A stretch of DNA of 64,000 nucleotides, from positions 24,453,644 to 24,517,643 of the forward strand of contig NC_092806.1 in assembly GCF_040954645.1 (NCBI RefSeq), given 5' to 3'. This document shows, in pieces, positions 32,385 to 42,910 of this stretch (the first letter of the stretch is position 1; every line of letters begins with the position of its first letter). Origin of the DNA: Diabrotica undecimpunctata. Lineage: Eukaryota; Arthropoda; Insecta; Coleoptera; Chrysomelidae. The position numbers were made by a program, and so were the translations under genes. The notes under the pieces are model-generated. The model saw only the letters and a list, made by a program, of their open reading frames with translations. It had not been told where the DNA came from and made no database searches.

Positions 32385-32560
32385 ATTATCTTCTCGGTCC
32401 TCTCCGAGAGGACCGGGAAGAAGACGCATTTCCTGGCTTCAAAATTTGCGAAAGTGGTATAACACGACTACCACTGAACTGTTCCGCGCTGCAATAAGCA
32501 AAGTGAAGATAGCCGTGATGATCGCCAACGTCCGGAACTGATAGGCACTTTAAGAAGAAG
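32385..32560 (+). pseudogene. LINE 3' end fragment
   Basis: Encodes RGPGRRRISWLQNLRKWYNT and AISKVKIAVMIANVRN followed by a short AAGAAGAAG tail. The same C-terminal block occurs in element E and at 59510-59705 and 60240-60470. Its left edge is a tight palindrome at 32393-32415. Confidence 0.6.
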
Positions 32561-35261
32561 ATATTATCTTTACTAGACACACATTTAGATTTTACATTTA
32601 AAAGATTTATATCACTTTTAGTTTTTACATTTAACAGTTTAATATCATATTTATTTTTATATTTACTAAATTTATATAATTTTTTATGCATTTTCTAAAA
32701 TTTAATCATGATTAAAGGTGAATCAGATTAACGTATGTGTGGGGGTTTCTTTGGAAAACAGTATATTTTCTTTGGAAATAAAATATTTAAAAACAGTGGC
32801 GATCACTGTTTTTTGAACGATTGTTCTTTTGCTTTTATCTTTTTTTGTTTTGTGTATATATTTCGAAGGTTCCTCACCTCCCTAAATGACCTCGCCTATC
32901 ATCTATAACGACCAAACAACGGTGCCTTTGAGTCACAAACTGTGTCAGTGTTCTAAGTAGTAGTTTTCTGTAGTTGTGTAGTAGCAGTAATGATACTAAG
33001 TTGACTTATTAACATTTAACATGACATTTAACATTTAACATTAACATTTTTTTTGACACTTTTTCATCCATATTTATTATTAAACTTTTTAGGGTAAAAT
33101 TAGGGCTAAAGGAATTAAAAACAAACAAATATTAAATAATTCACTTTTTATTTGGGGTTTTTAAAAACATACACGTTCATACCTTCTCAATCACAACTGG
33201 CCTGAGTCCCATAATAACAGACAAAATATTGTTGAAAAAAAAACTATGTAACAAATATTTACAAAATGCCCAACTGTTAGTTGTCTGAGTTTGAACAATT
33301 TTTTGGCATAAAAATATAACATTTTTTTTTTAAATGATAGAATATAATACTTTAATGAAGAATGTAATCATTTTGAAAAACATTGGTAGTGACTAGTCAA
33401 ACGACATCAGGCAAAATAAATATGTACAAAAGTTGTATGTTTGCTACAAATATTTTTTGTACTTCAACTAAAGTATTATATTGAAAATGTAACATGTACA
33501 TGATATTTAACAAAAGTAATGACAAACATGGAGGTATTTTGGAGTTATATAGTTTTACCCCATAAAAAGTGGCGACAGAGAAAATTTTTAGTTTTTGGAA
33601 TATTTCGTATAAAAATATACTGAATAAATTTTTAAGTGTATTACTGAGTCAACACGAGTATTAAGTCGATAATGCTAGATAGTTTTGATAAGTAAGTAAT
33701 TTAGTTTCTCCAAAAAGCATCGATTGTCTTCCACGTACTTATTTTATTCAGGTTAATGCAATTTGAGTTAAGAGTTAAGAATATAGTTGAAGATACTCAA
33801 TGCTGTTGTAATACCAGCTTATTAGTTTATTTTGAAGGTTATGTATTCAACCCAAGCATATGCCAAAATTATTTAGGTCAACTTTAGAGATGACATATTT
33901 GAAGTCAAGATAAACCCAAACAAAAAACTTTCTCTGCATCAAAATATAAATAAAATCATCAACATTGCACTGCTCAGTGGTAAATAAAACTAAATTCTTC
34001 GTTTTTCTTTAAGTAGAATACAATATTATATACTGGCCGACTATATTCTTCTTAGAAACTAAGCTGAATTAAAAAATGTGCAAAAATATGACCTTAAATA
34101 GAGTAGTTTCTTTTGGAAGTTAGTGTTAGTTATTTTAGGTATATTTTACTCTGTTCATATGTAAATAACATATCCGTTTTTAACTTAATGATGACAATTT
34201 TTTAAAAAGGGCAATGAAGGTCATTAACTCTGGCACATTTTTGATTTCAGTAGACTTACATGATAGAGCAGCAGTTTACATATCACTAGAAAAGTTTACA
34301 AAAATTAAATACTATATACAAATATCTACTATGTACAATAACAATTTGCTATAAACAAATCAACTTTACAGTTGAAAATATTTTAATTTCTTGATCATTT
34401 CTAGGGTTTATTGTGCCAAAAAGGTTTTTGCTTAGAAACATTAAACTCTTTTATTATTGGACCAATGTTTCATATATTTGAGCCATGAAAACACTGCTTT
34501 TATTGTGAAAGTCTAGCCTTGTACTAAGAATACATTCAATCTTATTCAATATTTGATATAATGGTTGATGTATCTAGACAATTTCTTTTATAAGGCACAA
34601 AATCACATGGTATTAAAAATCTAAGTAGAAAACAATCTTTAATAATTAGGAAGAACGTGTTAAGTTCTTCGTTGATTATTCAAGGCCTAAGTTTTTTCAA
34701 CTGGTAACAAAATTTAAAATTACTGTTTTTGATTTGATGAATGTTTTATATATTTGAGCCTATAAAACACTGTTTTATAGAAGGAAAGCCCAGCCTTGTA
34801 CTACGAAAAATGATATAAACAATGTTAAGCAATCTTTGATGTAATGCTTGATGTATCCAGGCAATTTCTTTTTGAATGCACAAAATCAAAAGCTATTAAA
34901 AACCTAAGTAGAGAATAATCTTTAATAATTAAGAAGAATGTGTTGAGTTTTTTGTTCATTGTTCAAGGTCGAACTTTTTCAACTGGTAACAAAATTTTGA
35001 ACAGACAGTCTGTTAAAATAATTACGAATCCAATAAAGTTAAAGTCTTTAAAACAGGATGTTTAAAACTGATTGTGGTTATTTTAAAGATTACTAAGTAG
35101 GTTTATATATTTAATAAACTCTATTTTTCTCTATTAAAAGTTAATACTCTTTTATATCCATATATTCGAACAAAAGTTTCTGCTCTGGACATTTTCAAAT
35201 TTAATAAACGTTTCTTAAATTAATATCGTGAATATGTTGCCGGTAAGAGTCCATATTTAAT
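32561..35261. other. no recognised gene; contains a tandem duplication
   Basis: AT-rich noncoding DNA with no open frame of note. The part from 34463 to 35000 is a two-copy tandem duplication, listed separately. Whether some of it is an untranslated region cannot be judged. Confidence 0.5.
34463..35000. repeat. tandem duplication of about 275 bp
   Basis: AATGTTTCATATATTTGAGCC at 34465 recurs as AATGTTTTATATATTTGAGCC near 34740. The following motifs recur in order: AGCCTTGTACTA, TGATGTAT, GCACAAAATCA, CTAAGTAGA, TCTTTAATAATTA and TTTTTCAACTGGTAACAAAA. The copies differ by substitutions and small indels, so the duplication is old. Confidence 0.8.
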
Positions 35262-35311
35262 TTAGGTAAAAGGGAAATAAGAATAAGACTTACTCACAAT
35301 CAATTTATTCT

Positions 35312-36876
35312 ACCACCGACGACCGGTTTTGCATACTATAATTTTCTATGAAGACATCCCAGATATCACAACAGAGGAAATAAAATCTCAACAGATCTCT
35401 CTCGGAGATGAAAAACAATAAATCATCTGGAGAAGATGGGATAGTCATTGAACAAATCAAAGAAGGAGGAGGAACGTTAGTAAATGTGTTGAAAAAGATG
35501 TTCAATACTTGTTTGACAAGAGGCGTAACCCCTTCCCAGTGGCATAATGCAATAATAACTATAATGCACAAAAAAGATGACATTTCAGAACTAAAGAACT
35601 ACAGACCTATTAGTTTGCTCTCCCATACATACAAACTATTCATGAAGATAGTAACAAAACGGCTTGTGAACAAACTGGATAGTTACCAACCTTGTGAATA
35701 GGCTAGGTTCCGCTCCAGATACGGAACAAATGATCATCTACAAGTCATAAAAACGTTAATAGAAAAGTGTACAGAGTATAACAAGCCTATCTTTCTTATA
35801 TTCGTAGATTATGAAAAGGCGTTTGATACTATAGATCATCATAAAATGCTTCGAGCATTGGCTGACTGCCGCATTGACTACCGATATATCGCATTGATTA
35901 AAAGTATTTACGAAACTGGTACAGCTTGTGTCCGCCTTCATGAAGATATCAAGAAGTTTCGAATAGAACGTGGAATTAGATAGGGTGATACTATCTCCCC
36001 TAAATTGTTTACAGCTGTTCTTGAATATATGTTCAAGCAAATGAAACGAGAGGATAACATGGGAATTAATATAAATGGGGAAGATCTGAACCACCTAAGA
36101 TTTGCCGATGACATCGTTTTAATATTTGATAGAATTGATAAAGCTACATAATTGCTGCACACGCTCTATAAAGGGTCAAAAACAATTGGTCTTAAAATTA
36201 ACACCTCCAAGACAAAATGTATGACCAACCTTGTAGTCAGCGATAAAATTCTGATTGAGAGCCATAGCATCGATCAAGTAATAGCTTACAAATATCTAGG
36301 GCCTGAGATTCGCTTAGGCCGAGATAATCAGACAACTGAAATACAAAGAAGGATAGGTCTCACATGGGCTGCCTTTGGTAGATTGAATAACATTTTCAAG
36401 TCTGTTATCCCAGTTTGTTTAAAAAGAAAGGTTCTTAACCAGTGCGTTTTACATATGGTGCAGAAGCACTGACTCTGACAAAAAAAAACAATAGATAAAA
36501 TAAGAGTTACACAATGCGCTATTCAAAGATCAATATTAGGTATTACCATCAGAGATAAAGTACCAAAACTAGAAATAAGACGAAGAACAGGAGTCACAGA
36601 TGCAGTTGAAAAAATGGCCGGACATGTTGCTAGATTAACGGATGGTAGATGGACCAGAAAGATTCGGGAATGGCGACCAAGGCAAGAGGCATATCGAAGC
36701 AGAGGACGACCACCAACTAGATGGACGGATGATATCAAGCGCATCACCACAAACTGGATGCAAGAAGCACAAGATAGAAATAGGTAGAAAATTTTACGGG
36801 AGGCCTACGTTCAGTAGTGGATAAATATAGGCTAATTGATGATGAATTTTCTATGCATCCTCAGGTCAACGGTACA
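35312..36876 (-). ncRNA. hammerhead ribozyme-like motif, left arm, split by LINE J
   Basis: The mirror of the right-arm motif, read on the minus strand in two pieces (36876-36845 and 35350-35312). It has CTGAGGA (consistent with CTGANGA), TGCATA and TATGC for helix II, then AAAA in place of GAAA, then the GTC triplet (35320-35318) and GGTGGTA. The LINE J target duplication (AATTTTCTATG) covers loop II and one side of helix II. Each arm has a different core mutation, so their consensus is an intact core. Confidence 0.5.
35351..36844 (+). mobile_element. 5'-truncated RTE-like LINE (element J)
   Basis: AATTTTCTATG at 35340-35350 and 36845-36855 is an 11-base target duplication. The insert encodes NNKSSGEDGIVIEQIKEGGG, LKNYRPISLLSHTYKLFMKI, IFVDYEKAFDTIDHHKMLRA, RIERGIR (stop) GDTISPKLFTAVLE, the active-site LRFADDIVLIFDR near 36097, INTSKTKCMTNL, YKYLGPEIRLGRDNQTTEIQ and the terminal ITTNWMQEAQDRNR. 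It ends in TTGATGATGA. Stops at 35698 and 35982 and later shifts inactivate it. It belongs to the same family as element B. Confidence 0.85.
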
Positions 36877-37526
36877 TGGCAAACTAACAGCTGAAAATAC
36901 AATAACCCGTATTAGGGTGCTGTCTATCTTACTTACATGCCGATACAAGGATTATTATTAAATGTTTGAGAAAACATAGTGTAAAAATCCGTTATGGTAA
37001 TCTGAATACAGGTGATCATCGGCTTTACTACACTAATTGACGACTATCGGGAAAGTTCTTGAGGGGAAAAGTGATATTAGCAACTAGAATAGGAATGTAG
37101 TTATTAATGTAAATTGTTTGTTGAAAATTAAGATGATGTTATATTATTTTAAAGTTATTTATATTTATTGTAGATTACAATACAATAAATAAATATAAAT
37201 ATCTATACAATAAATATAAATAACTTTTAAATAGGTAAATATAACATCAGACATAATTTTAAACAAACAATTCACAGTAATAACTAAATTCTTATCCTAC
37301 TTGTTAATATTACTCTTCCCCTAAGAGCTTTCCCCACTGTCTTTAATTAGTGCATTAAAACCAATGAACACTTATCTCCAGATTACCATAACAGAGTTTA
37401 AAGCCGGCCACTCACGGTACAGCGGTGTCGTTCGACATAATCGGACAGCGGCGTTGTTCAATTTGTTGGCATATCTGGTGCGCCCACACACGGTACTGCG
37501 CTGCAGTATTTGTTTGGTTCTCGACC

Positions 37527-39759
37527 ATGTCAAATCAAACAATCATTTTAGCGTCTCTTGCTTTGTGTCTAACTAAGCGTAAAAACAAACCTAAAATGAA
37601 ACGTAGGTTTTGGTGCAAAGAATGGCTTATGAAAAGGGATGCACTGAGTCATGTCAATTTAATAGCTGAGTTGCGATTACATCCAGACGATTGGAGAAAC
37701 TACCTTCGAATGGATGAAACTAGTTATGAGGAGTTGTTATCAGCGGTAACTCCTCTCATTACAAAAAATGACACAATAATGCGTCCTGCAATATCACCAC
37801 ATGAAAGACTTTCGGCAACTTTAAGGTAAGTTAAAAAATACATTTTAAGAACACTTTTTAATTTTTTTTTAATTGTATTTGAAAGAAATTATGCAAAATA
37901 TTCTATTTATTTATTTTTTAGATTTTTGGCGACTGGAAGAAACTATGAAGATTTAAAGTTTTCTACTATCATCTCCCCTCAAGCATTAGGCAAAATAATA
38001 CCTGAAACTTGTGGTGCTATTTATTCAGTTCTTCGTGAGGAATATTTGAAAGTAAGTAAAAACGTTAATAAATCTTCTTTATATTTTAATGAAACTATTA
38101 TACTATAGTGTACATACAAGCTAACAGAAAAAAAAAATGTTTTATTGGTACAAAAAAAACAAAAGTAGTTAAAAAATACATATAACGCAACTAAACTTAC
38201 TAATTATTATTGTTATCGTTAAAAGTGGAAAAAAGCTCAGATGCTGAATATAGTGGATTATTTTGACCGACATTATGAGCTTCTAATTGTACATAAGTAT
38301 TACCTGTCGCCGTGCTGCCAAAATAATTATCTTGAATTCGAGAGTTATTGGTAACACTTGGAATGCTTGATGGTGGCTGCAATCGCCATCCTCTGCATAA
38401 AACATCACTTTCGGCCTCAAATAGAACGTCATTTATTAGTTTTTCTGCCATTATTCTTTGACTATTGGGAAGCCCCCTTAATTTTACGGCTACATTATCC
38501 CCAAAAATATCAAATCTATCCTTTTCTCTTTGAACAACTGGCGTTGACTGTTGTAACTTCTCGTTTATTGTAATAAGAAGTTCATCCCTGGGATCTGTTG
38601 CTGCTCGCAGTCGTTTTTTTTTCATAGATGAAGTTTTGGTAGATGAAGGAGTAGCACTACTAACTGATAGTGTCGAGTCTTGAGACAATTGTGAATCTTC
38701 ATTATCAGCAGTTATTGGTGAAAAATTGTCATCGCCAATTGGGCTGCTTAAATTAGTCACCTAAAAAAATGAGTAAACTTATATTATCGAGGTTTCATGT
38801 TGTTGCCAGAACTCGATATCCAGTTCACCTTTTATAGAAACATTTTAGTGTATTAGGTAGGTTGAATATTTTTTACAAATACTGTTTTTTTTTAGTTTCC
38901 AAAAAATGAAGAGGAATGGAAGAATGTTGCAAAATTGTTTGAAGAAATGTGGAACTTTCCACACTGTTTAGGTGCTATAGATGGAAAGCACGTTCGAATT
39001 ATTCCACCAGCTCACTCAGGCTCTTACTTTTACAATTACAAAGGATTTCACAGTATAGTTCTTATGGCTATAGCGAATGCAAATTATGAAATTATGTACT
39101 GCAATATTGGTACCAATGGAAGAATTTCGGATGGAGGTGTGTTAAAAAATACTAAATTTTATGAGAAATTGGTATCCGGAAGTCTAAACATACCTCAACC
39201 AGCAAAAATTGAACCTAGCGAACGAACTCTACCTTATGTTTTTATTGGAGATGATGCTTTTTCGTTAGGACCAAACTTACTGAAACCATTTTCTCATACA
39301 AATGTAGGAAAAGAAAAAACCATTTTTAATTACAGATTGTCACGTGCGCGGCGCATAATTGAAAATGTATTCGGAATTTTAGCTGCTAGATTTCGAATAT
39401 TTCATACAGACATACAGGTTAATGTGGAAGCTATTGAGAAAATAGTAATGGCATGTTGCGTTGTACATAATTTTTTGCGTAAAAAAAGTCCAAGAGGATA
39501 TACTCCTCAACACCATTTGGATCATGAAGACGAAGAATCTGGAACATTTACACCAGGACTGCGAATTACTTCAGATGATTTAACCAATTTAGAAATCAGT
39601 TCTAGTGCTAAGAGTTCAACACAGGTCGCAAAAAATACAAGAGAAAATTTTATGGCATACTTTAATAATGAAGGGGCTGTTAGTTGGCAAAATAAAGTTG
39701 TTAGAATGTATTTTTTTTTAATTTACTTACCTCTTCCTCATCAGATAGATTTGAAATAG
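37527..39759 (+). CDS. Harbinger transposase (HARBI1-like), three exons
   Basis: Exons 37527-37825, 37922-38051 and 38896-39759 give 430 residues; introns start GTAAGT and end TTTTAG. The start is the ATG giving MSNQTIILAS, since the in-frame upstream ATG lies in the terminal repeat. Residues 25-145 form the N-terminal DNA-binding part (RRFWCKEWLMKRD; RLSATLRFLATGRNYEDLKF, the last spanning the first intron). The DDE_Tnp_4 catalytic triad is D172 (LGAIDGKHV), D262 (VFIGDDAFSL) and E299 (RRIIENVFGILAARFRIF). Length and motifs match active Harbinger transposases. Its second intron contains the second exon of the minus-strand MADF gene, and its last exon lies almost wholly in that gene's intron. 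The last 29 bases overlap MADF exon 1 in antisense. Confidence 0.9.
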
Positions 39760-40096
39760 CTCTTCGGGGTACATCCTGATCATTTAAAAATGAAAGCAAC
39801 GGAAAATACCATAATTTAGGTTTATAAATCTCGTCTGTCCCTGCACCCGATTTACTTGACTGCAATACTAATTTTAATTCTCTTTTATAGGATGTTCTAA
39901 AATTGTTAATTTTTTTTCTTACATATTCTTCATTCGCATCTTTGTTCACTTCTTGGAACTTTAAAACTAGAATGCCCATTGCCTGTTTTCGGGCGTTTCT
40001 ATCGTGATATGTTTTACCTTTAATTTGCCATAAACATTCTTGTTCTTTATATAATTCAAAAAACTCTCTTAAAAAATTCTCGCTAAATGAAGCCAT
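38200..40096 (-). CDS. Harbinger accessory protein, MADF domain, two exons
   Basis: Exons 40096-39731 and 38760-38200 give 308 residues. The intron begins GTAAGT after LSDEEE and ends TTTTTTTAG before VTNLSSPIG, both in phase 0. Residues 8-105 are a MADF (Myb/SANT-like) domain: LREFFELYKEQECLWQIKGK, YVRKKINNFRTSYKREL and LWYFPLLSFL, with W23 and W97 conserved. The middle is acidic and serine-rich with a basic KKKRLRA patch. The C-terminal region (DIFGDNVAVKLRGL; AEKLINDVLFEAE) resembles the dimerising tail of such proteins. In known Harbinger systems the partner protein brings the transposase to the nucleus and the terminal repeats; that role is inferred here. No stop or shift is seen. Confidence 0.88.
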
Positions 40097-40566
40097 GTCG
40101 ATTTTCTATATTTATGATCAAAGCAAGTGTGTAGTTAAAAATGTATTTTTGCAGTATCGACAAATTGTAAACGGTCACACACGCTCAACAAATTGATGAG
40201 ATCAACTCTGCAGTACTGCAGCAGACAGGCCAGTCTGTCTGCGGTCAAATTGTACGATTTTATTGGATGCACGGTCACACACGATCAAAATCCTTGTCAA
40301 TTCGTCGAATTCGACGAAGTTGAACAACGCCGTTGTACCGTGAGTGGCCGGCTTAACACTATGTTTTCTTAAATATTTAATAACATTCCTTGTATCGGCA
40401 TGTGAGTAAGGTTTATTTAATTTTTTGCACTGTATTATTTATTTAATTAATTTAAATTTACACCTAAAAAATTGCATACATATAATATTGGCGTAATGGC
40501 TATATTTTTTGTACCAGGCTGTATTCTAATACAGGTTATTGTATTTTCAACATTTAGTTTGCCATG

Positions 40567-40625
40567 TACCGTTGATCTGATGCTGCATAGAAAATTATAG
40601 TATGCGAAACCGAATGTCGGTGGTA
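40567..40625 (+). ncRNA. hammerhead ribozyme-like motif, right arm
   Basis: In order: TACCGT (half of helix I), bulge TGA, CTGATGC (core CTGANGA with the last A changed), helix II TGCATA, loop of 11, TATGC, core GAAA (40606-40609), a two-pair helix III (AC...GT around CGAAT), cleavage triplet GTC at 40616-40618, then GGTGGTA. GTGGTA can pair with TACCGT (two wobbles). This is the type I layout with the very short helix III reported in Penelope-like elements. One core base is mutated, so activity is doubtful. Confidence 0.55.
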
Positions 40626-40676
40626 GAATGAATTGATTGTGAGTAAGTCGGATTCCTATTTCTTTTACCTAAAAAG

Positions 40677-41290
40677 GTTCTTAAATTATTTAGAGTGTAC
40701 TTGAAATTTTATAAAGGAACATCCCACTGCATGAGAATAAGATTTGGAATTTTATACATGACACAATATATACTCATATTGTACAGAAATCTCAGTTATA
40801 TTAATTGATACGAATTAATTTTAACACAGTTTTGATTTATATAAAAAACTTTTACAGAGCACAAAATAAAATAACACCGGAAATTTGTAAATAAATATGT
40901 ATAATGCAAAAGAAAAAAATTAAAGAGCCCATAGAAGGAGAACTGAAAAGTGTCAAAATATATCTAAAAACAAAAAAAATATTAGGATATGGATCACATT
41001 AATGTAGAATAACTTAAGAGGTACAGATAATTGAGACTAACTTAATAAAACACATATCGTTCGAACACAGAGAGAAAGCTGCAGAGGCAGATGATCTCGG
41101 ACACGGGGGTGCAAATAGGGAAATTCTCCCCCCCCCCAAGAAGGTCCAAAATTAAAGAAGACCTATTATTTATGTCTTATGTAGTTTGGGTTTATCTTTT
41201 TTATGTCTTTTGGTTGGTATTTCATTGGAAGTTTCCCTTAAAGTTGGAAGTTGCACCCCCAAGGAAAATATCTAGATCCACCACTGGAAA
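40677..41290. other. no recognised gene
   Basis: AT-rich spacer with a run of ten C at 41128-41137. Nothing else is identifiable. Confidence 0.5.
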
Positions 41291-42460
41291 GGTGCAGAAA
41301 TTACAAAGGAAGATGTACTACATGCGATAAACACCCCTCAAAAGGGGAAAAGTCTCGGGCCAGACAAATTACCTATTGATATTCTTAAAATAAGAGAAAC
41401 GAAACACATGGATCTTTTGGTAAAGTGTTTTAATGTGATGTATCACTCAAGAGATATATTCAATGAACGGTTGACTTTGACATTAATTTGCGTCCCTAAG
41501 AAGAACGCTAAAGCAGCGCTAGAGATAAAACGCTAGAGAATGCAGCGATCACCGTACCATTATTCTAATGTCCCATACACTATAATTGTCCCTAAAGATC
41601 ATACAACAAAGTATACATCAGAAATTAAACATGTATATAGAGGAAACGCAATTTGAATTCCTTGAAGGCTGAGTATACGAGAATATTTCTTAGGTTTCTA
41701 TGTATTAATCCGGAGATGCTTGGATGTTAACCAAGATATGTACGTCTGCTTCATAGATTATACTAAGGCGTTTGATAAAGTCCGTTACAAATAGCTTATG
41801 GGAAGTTTTAGAGAAAAAACATATCAAAGAAATCGAATTTACCAGTTAACGGGAAAACTTCAAGAATTACAATTATCTTGGCACCATAATCAATCACAGG
41901 AATGATTATTACAAAACAATTAAAGTGCGTATAGGAAAACCACGTAAAAATCTTAACAAACTAAGGGTGGTGCTTTTTACAAGGTATCTGAAGCTAGATT
42001 TAAGGTTGGCAAACTGATTTCTTGACACTATTATATAAAACGGAGGCGTGGACCCTGAACATGGCGTCAGTTAAGGAACTTTAAGCATTTAACTTATGAG
42101 GATACAGGAGAATTCTGAAAATATCATAAATTGTACATGTAATAAACAATGAAGTCATGAAAAGAATGCATAAGAGTAGAGAAATAATAGAAACAATCAG
42201 TAACTGGGACATGCTATGCGTTTCAAAAGATATTACTGCTCAGTACTTTAATTAGTTATGCAAGGAAAAATCCAGGGAAGGAAAAATGTGGAAAGGAGAA
42301 GAATCTTATGGCTGTGCAACTTGCGAGAATAATATAGATACTCATCTCTCGGGCTTTTCAAGGCTGCGGCATCTAAGATCAGAATAATCATGATGGTTGC
42401 CAACTACCTCCATGTATGGCACGTAAAGACGAAGAACTAAAGAGAGAATAAGAAATTACT
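41290..42460 (+). pseudogene. decayed RTE-like LINE (element I)
   Basis: Plus-strand remnants in several frames read TLICVPKKNAKAA, IILMSHTL, EETQFEFLEG, VCFIDYTKAFDKVRY (near 41750), and C-terminal MQGKIQGRKNVERRRILWLC with FKAAASKIRIIMMVANYL. This matches the order of element E. Stops and shifts are frequent; both ends are approximate. Confidence 0.62.
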
Positions 42461-42719
42461 TTAGGAAGAAAACTGCTACATTTATACGAAGGATATGGTT
42501 TAAAGGATAAATGCCCATGGAATGGATCAAAAGACTTTCCGACAAAAGACAGTTCCGATACTAAAAAAAATAAGATATATTAGACTTGGTAGGAATAAGC
42601 ATAAAGCAGTTTTACTTATAAGATGCTAACTACTATATTAAGGGAGAATGTTTAAAGAAAAAAAGAACCAAGTGAACAGAAGTAAATTAAGATATGAAAC
42701 TGGAGCAAAGTAAAGTGAA

Positions 42720-42910
42720 AAGAAAAAAAGTTTAGGCAAAAGCATATCAAAAAACAGGAATCATATCTCTTTTATGCTGGAAGGAGACAAAATATTTCCA
42801 GTAAGAGGGTGAAGTATTTGGGCGTCATGTTTGATTGTAAGTGAATATTTGGAGAACATGTCAAATTTGTTGCCAATAGGGCTGATCAAAATAGTTTAAA
42901 AATAAAAATA
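42720..42910 (+). pseudogene. LINE thumb-region fragment
   Basis: Encodes QKTGIISLLC, LEGDKIFPVRG and, with a one-base shift, VKYLGVMFDCK and IFGEHVKFVANRADQN. The pattern fits the region after the active site in RNase H-bearing LINEs. It is a fragment only. Confidence 0.5.

Larger units (their letters stand above)
37402..40353. mobile_element. complete PIF/Harbinger DNA transposon
   Basis: A 2952-bp element with inverted ends AGCCGGCCACTCACGGTAC, the target duplication TAA (37399-37401, 40354-40356), and both genes expected of the superfamily: a DDE transposase (plus strand) and a MADF/Myb-like protein (minus strand). Both reading frames are open after removal of canonical introns. Inner parts of the ends share AACGGCGTTGTTCAA-type and CACACGGTAC/CACACGATC motifs. 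It is inserted at the edge of the hammerhead-bearing inverted repeat. Confidence 0.92.
35262..40676. mobile_element. inverted-repeat element with hammerhead-like motifs (possible Penelope-like terminal repeats)
   Basis: The left arm (35262-35350 plus 36856 to about 36990, split by LINE J) matches the reverse complement of the right arm (40357-40676). Both carry CTTACTCACAATCAATT, CTACCACCGAC, ACCG, CATACTATAATTTTCTATG, CAACGGTACATGGCAAACTA, ATGCCGATACAAGGA and GAAAACATAGTGT in the same order. A Harbinger element lies between the arms. No reverse transcriptase belonging to this element was found. The Penelope link rests on the ribozyme-like core alone. Confidence 0.6.

Noticed and set aside
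37425..37526. Upstream in-frame ATG of the Harbinger transposase
   Set aside because: It lies within the terminal repeat region, and the added residues do not resemble transposase N-termini; ATG 37527 is preferred.
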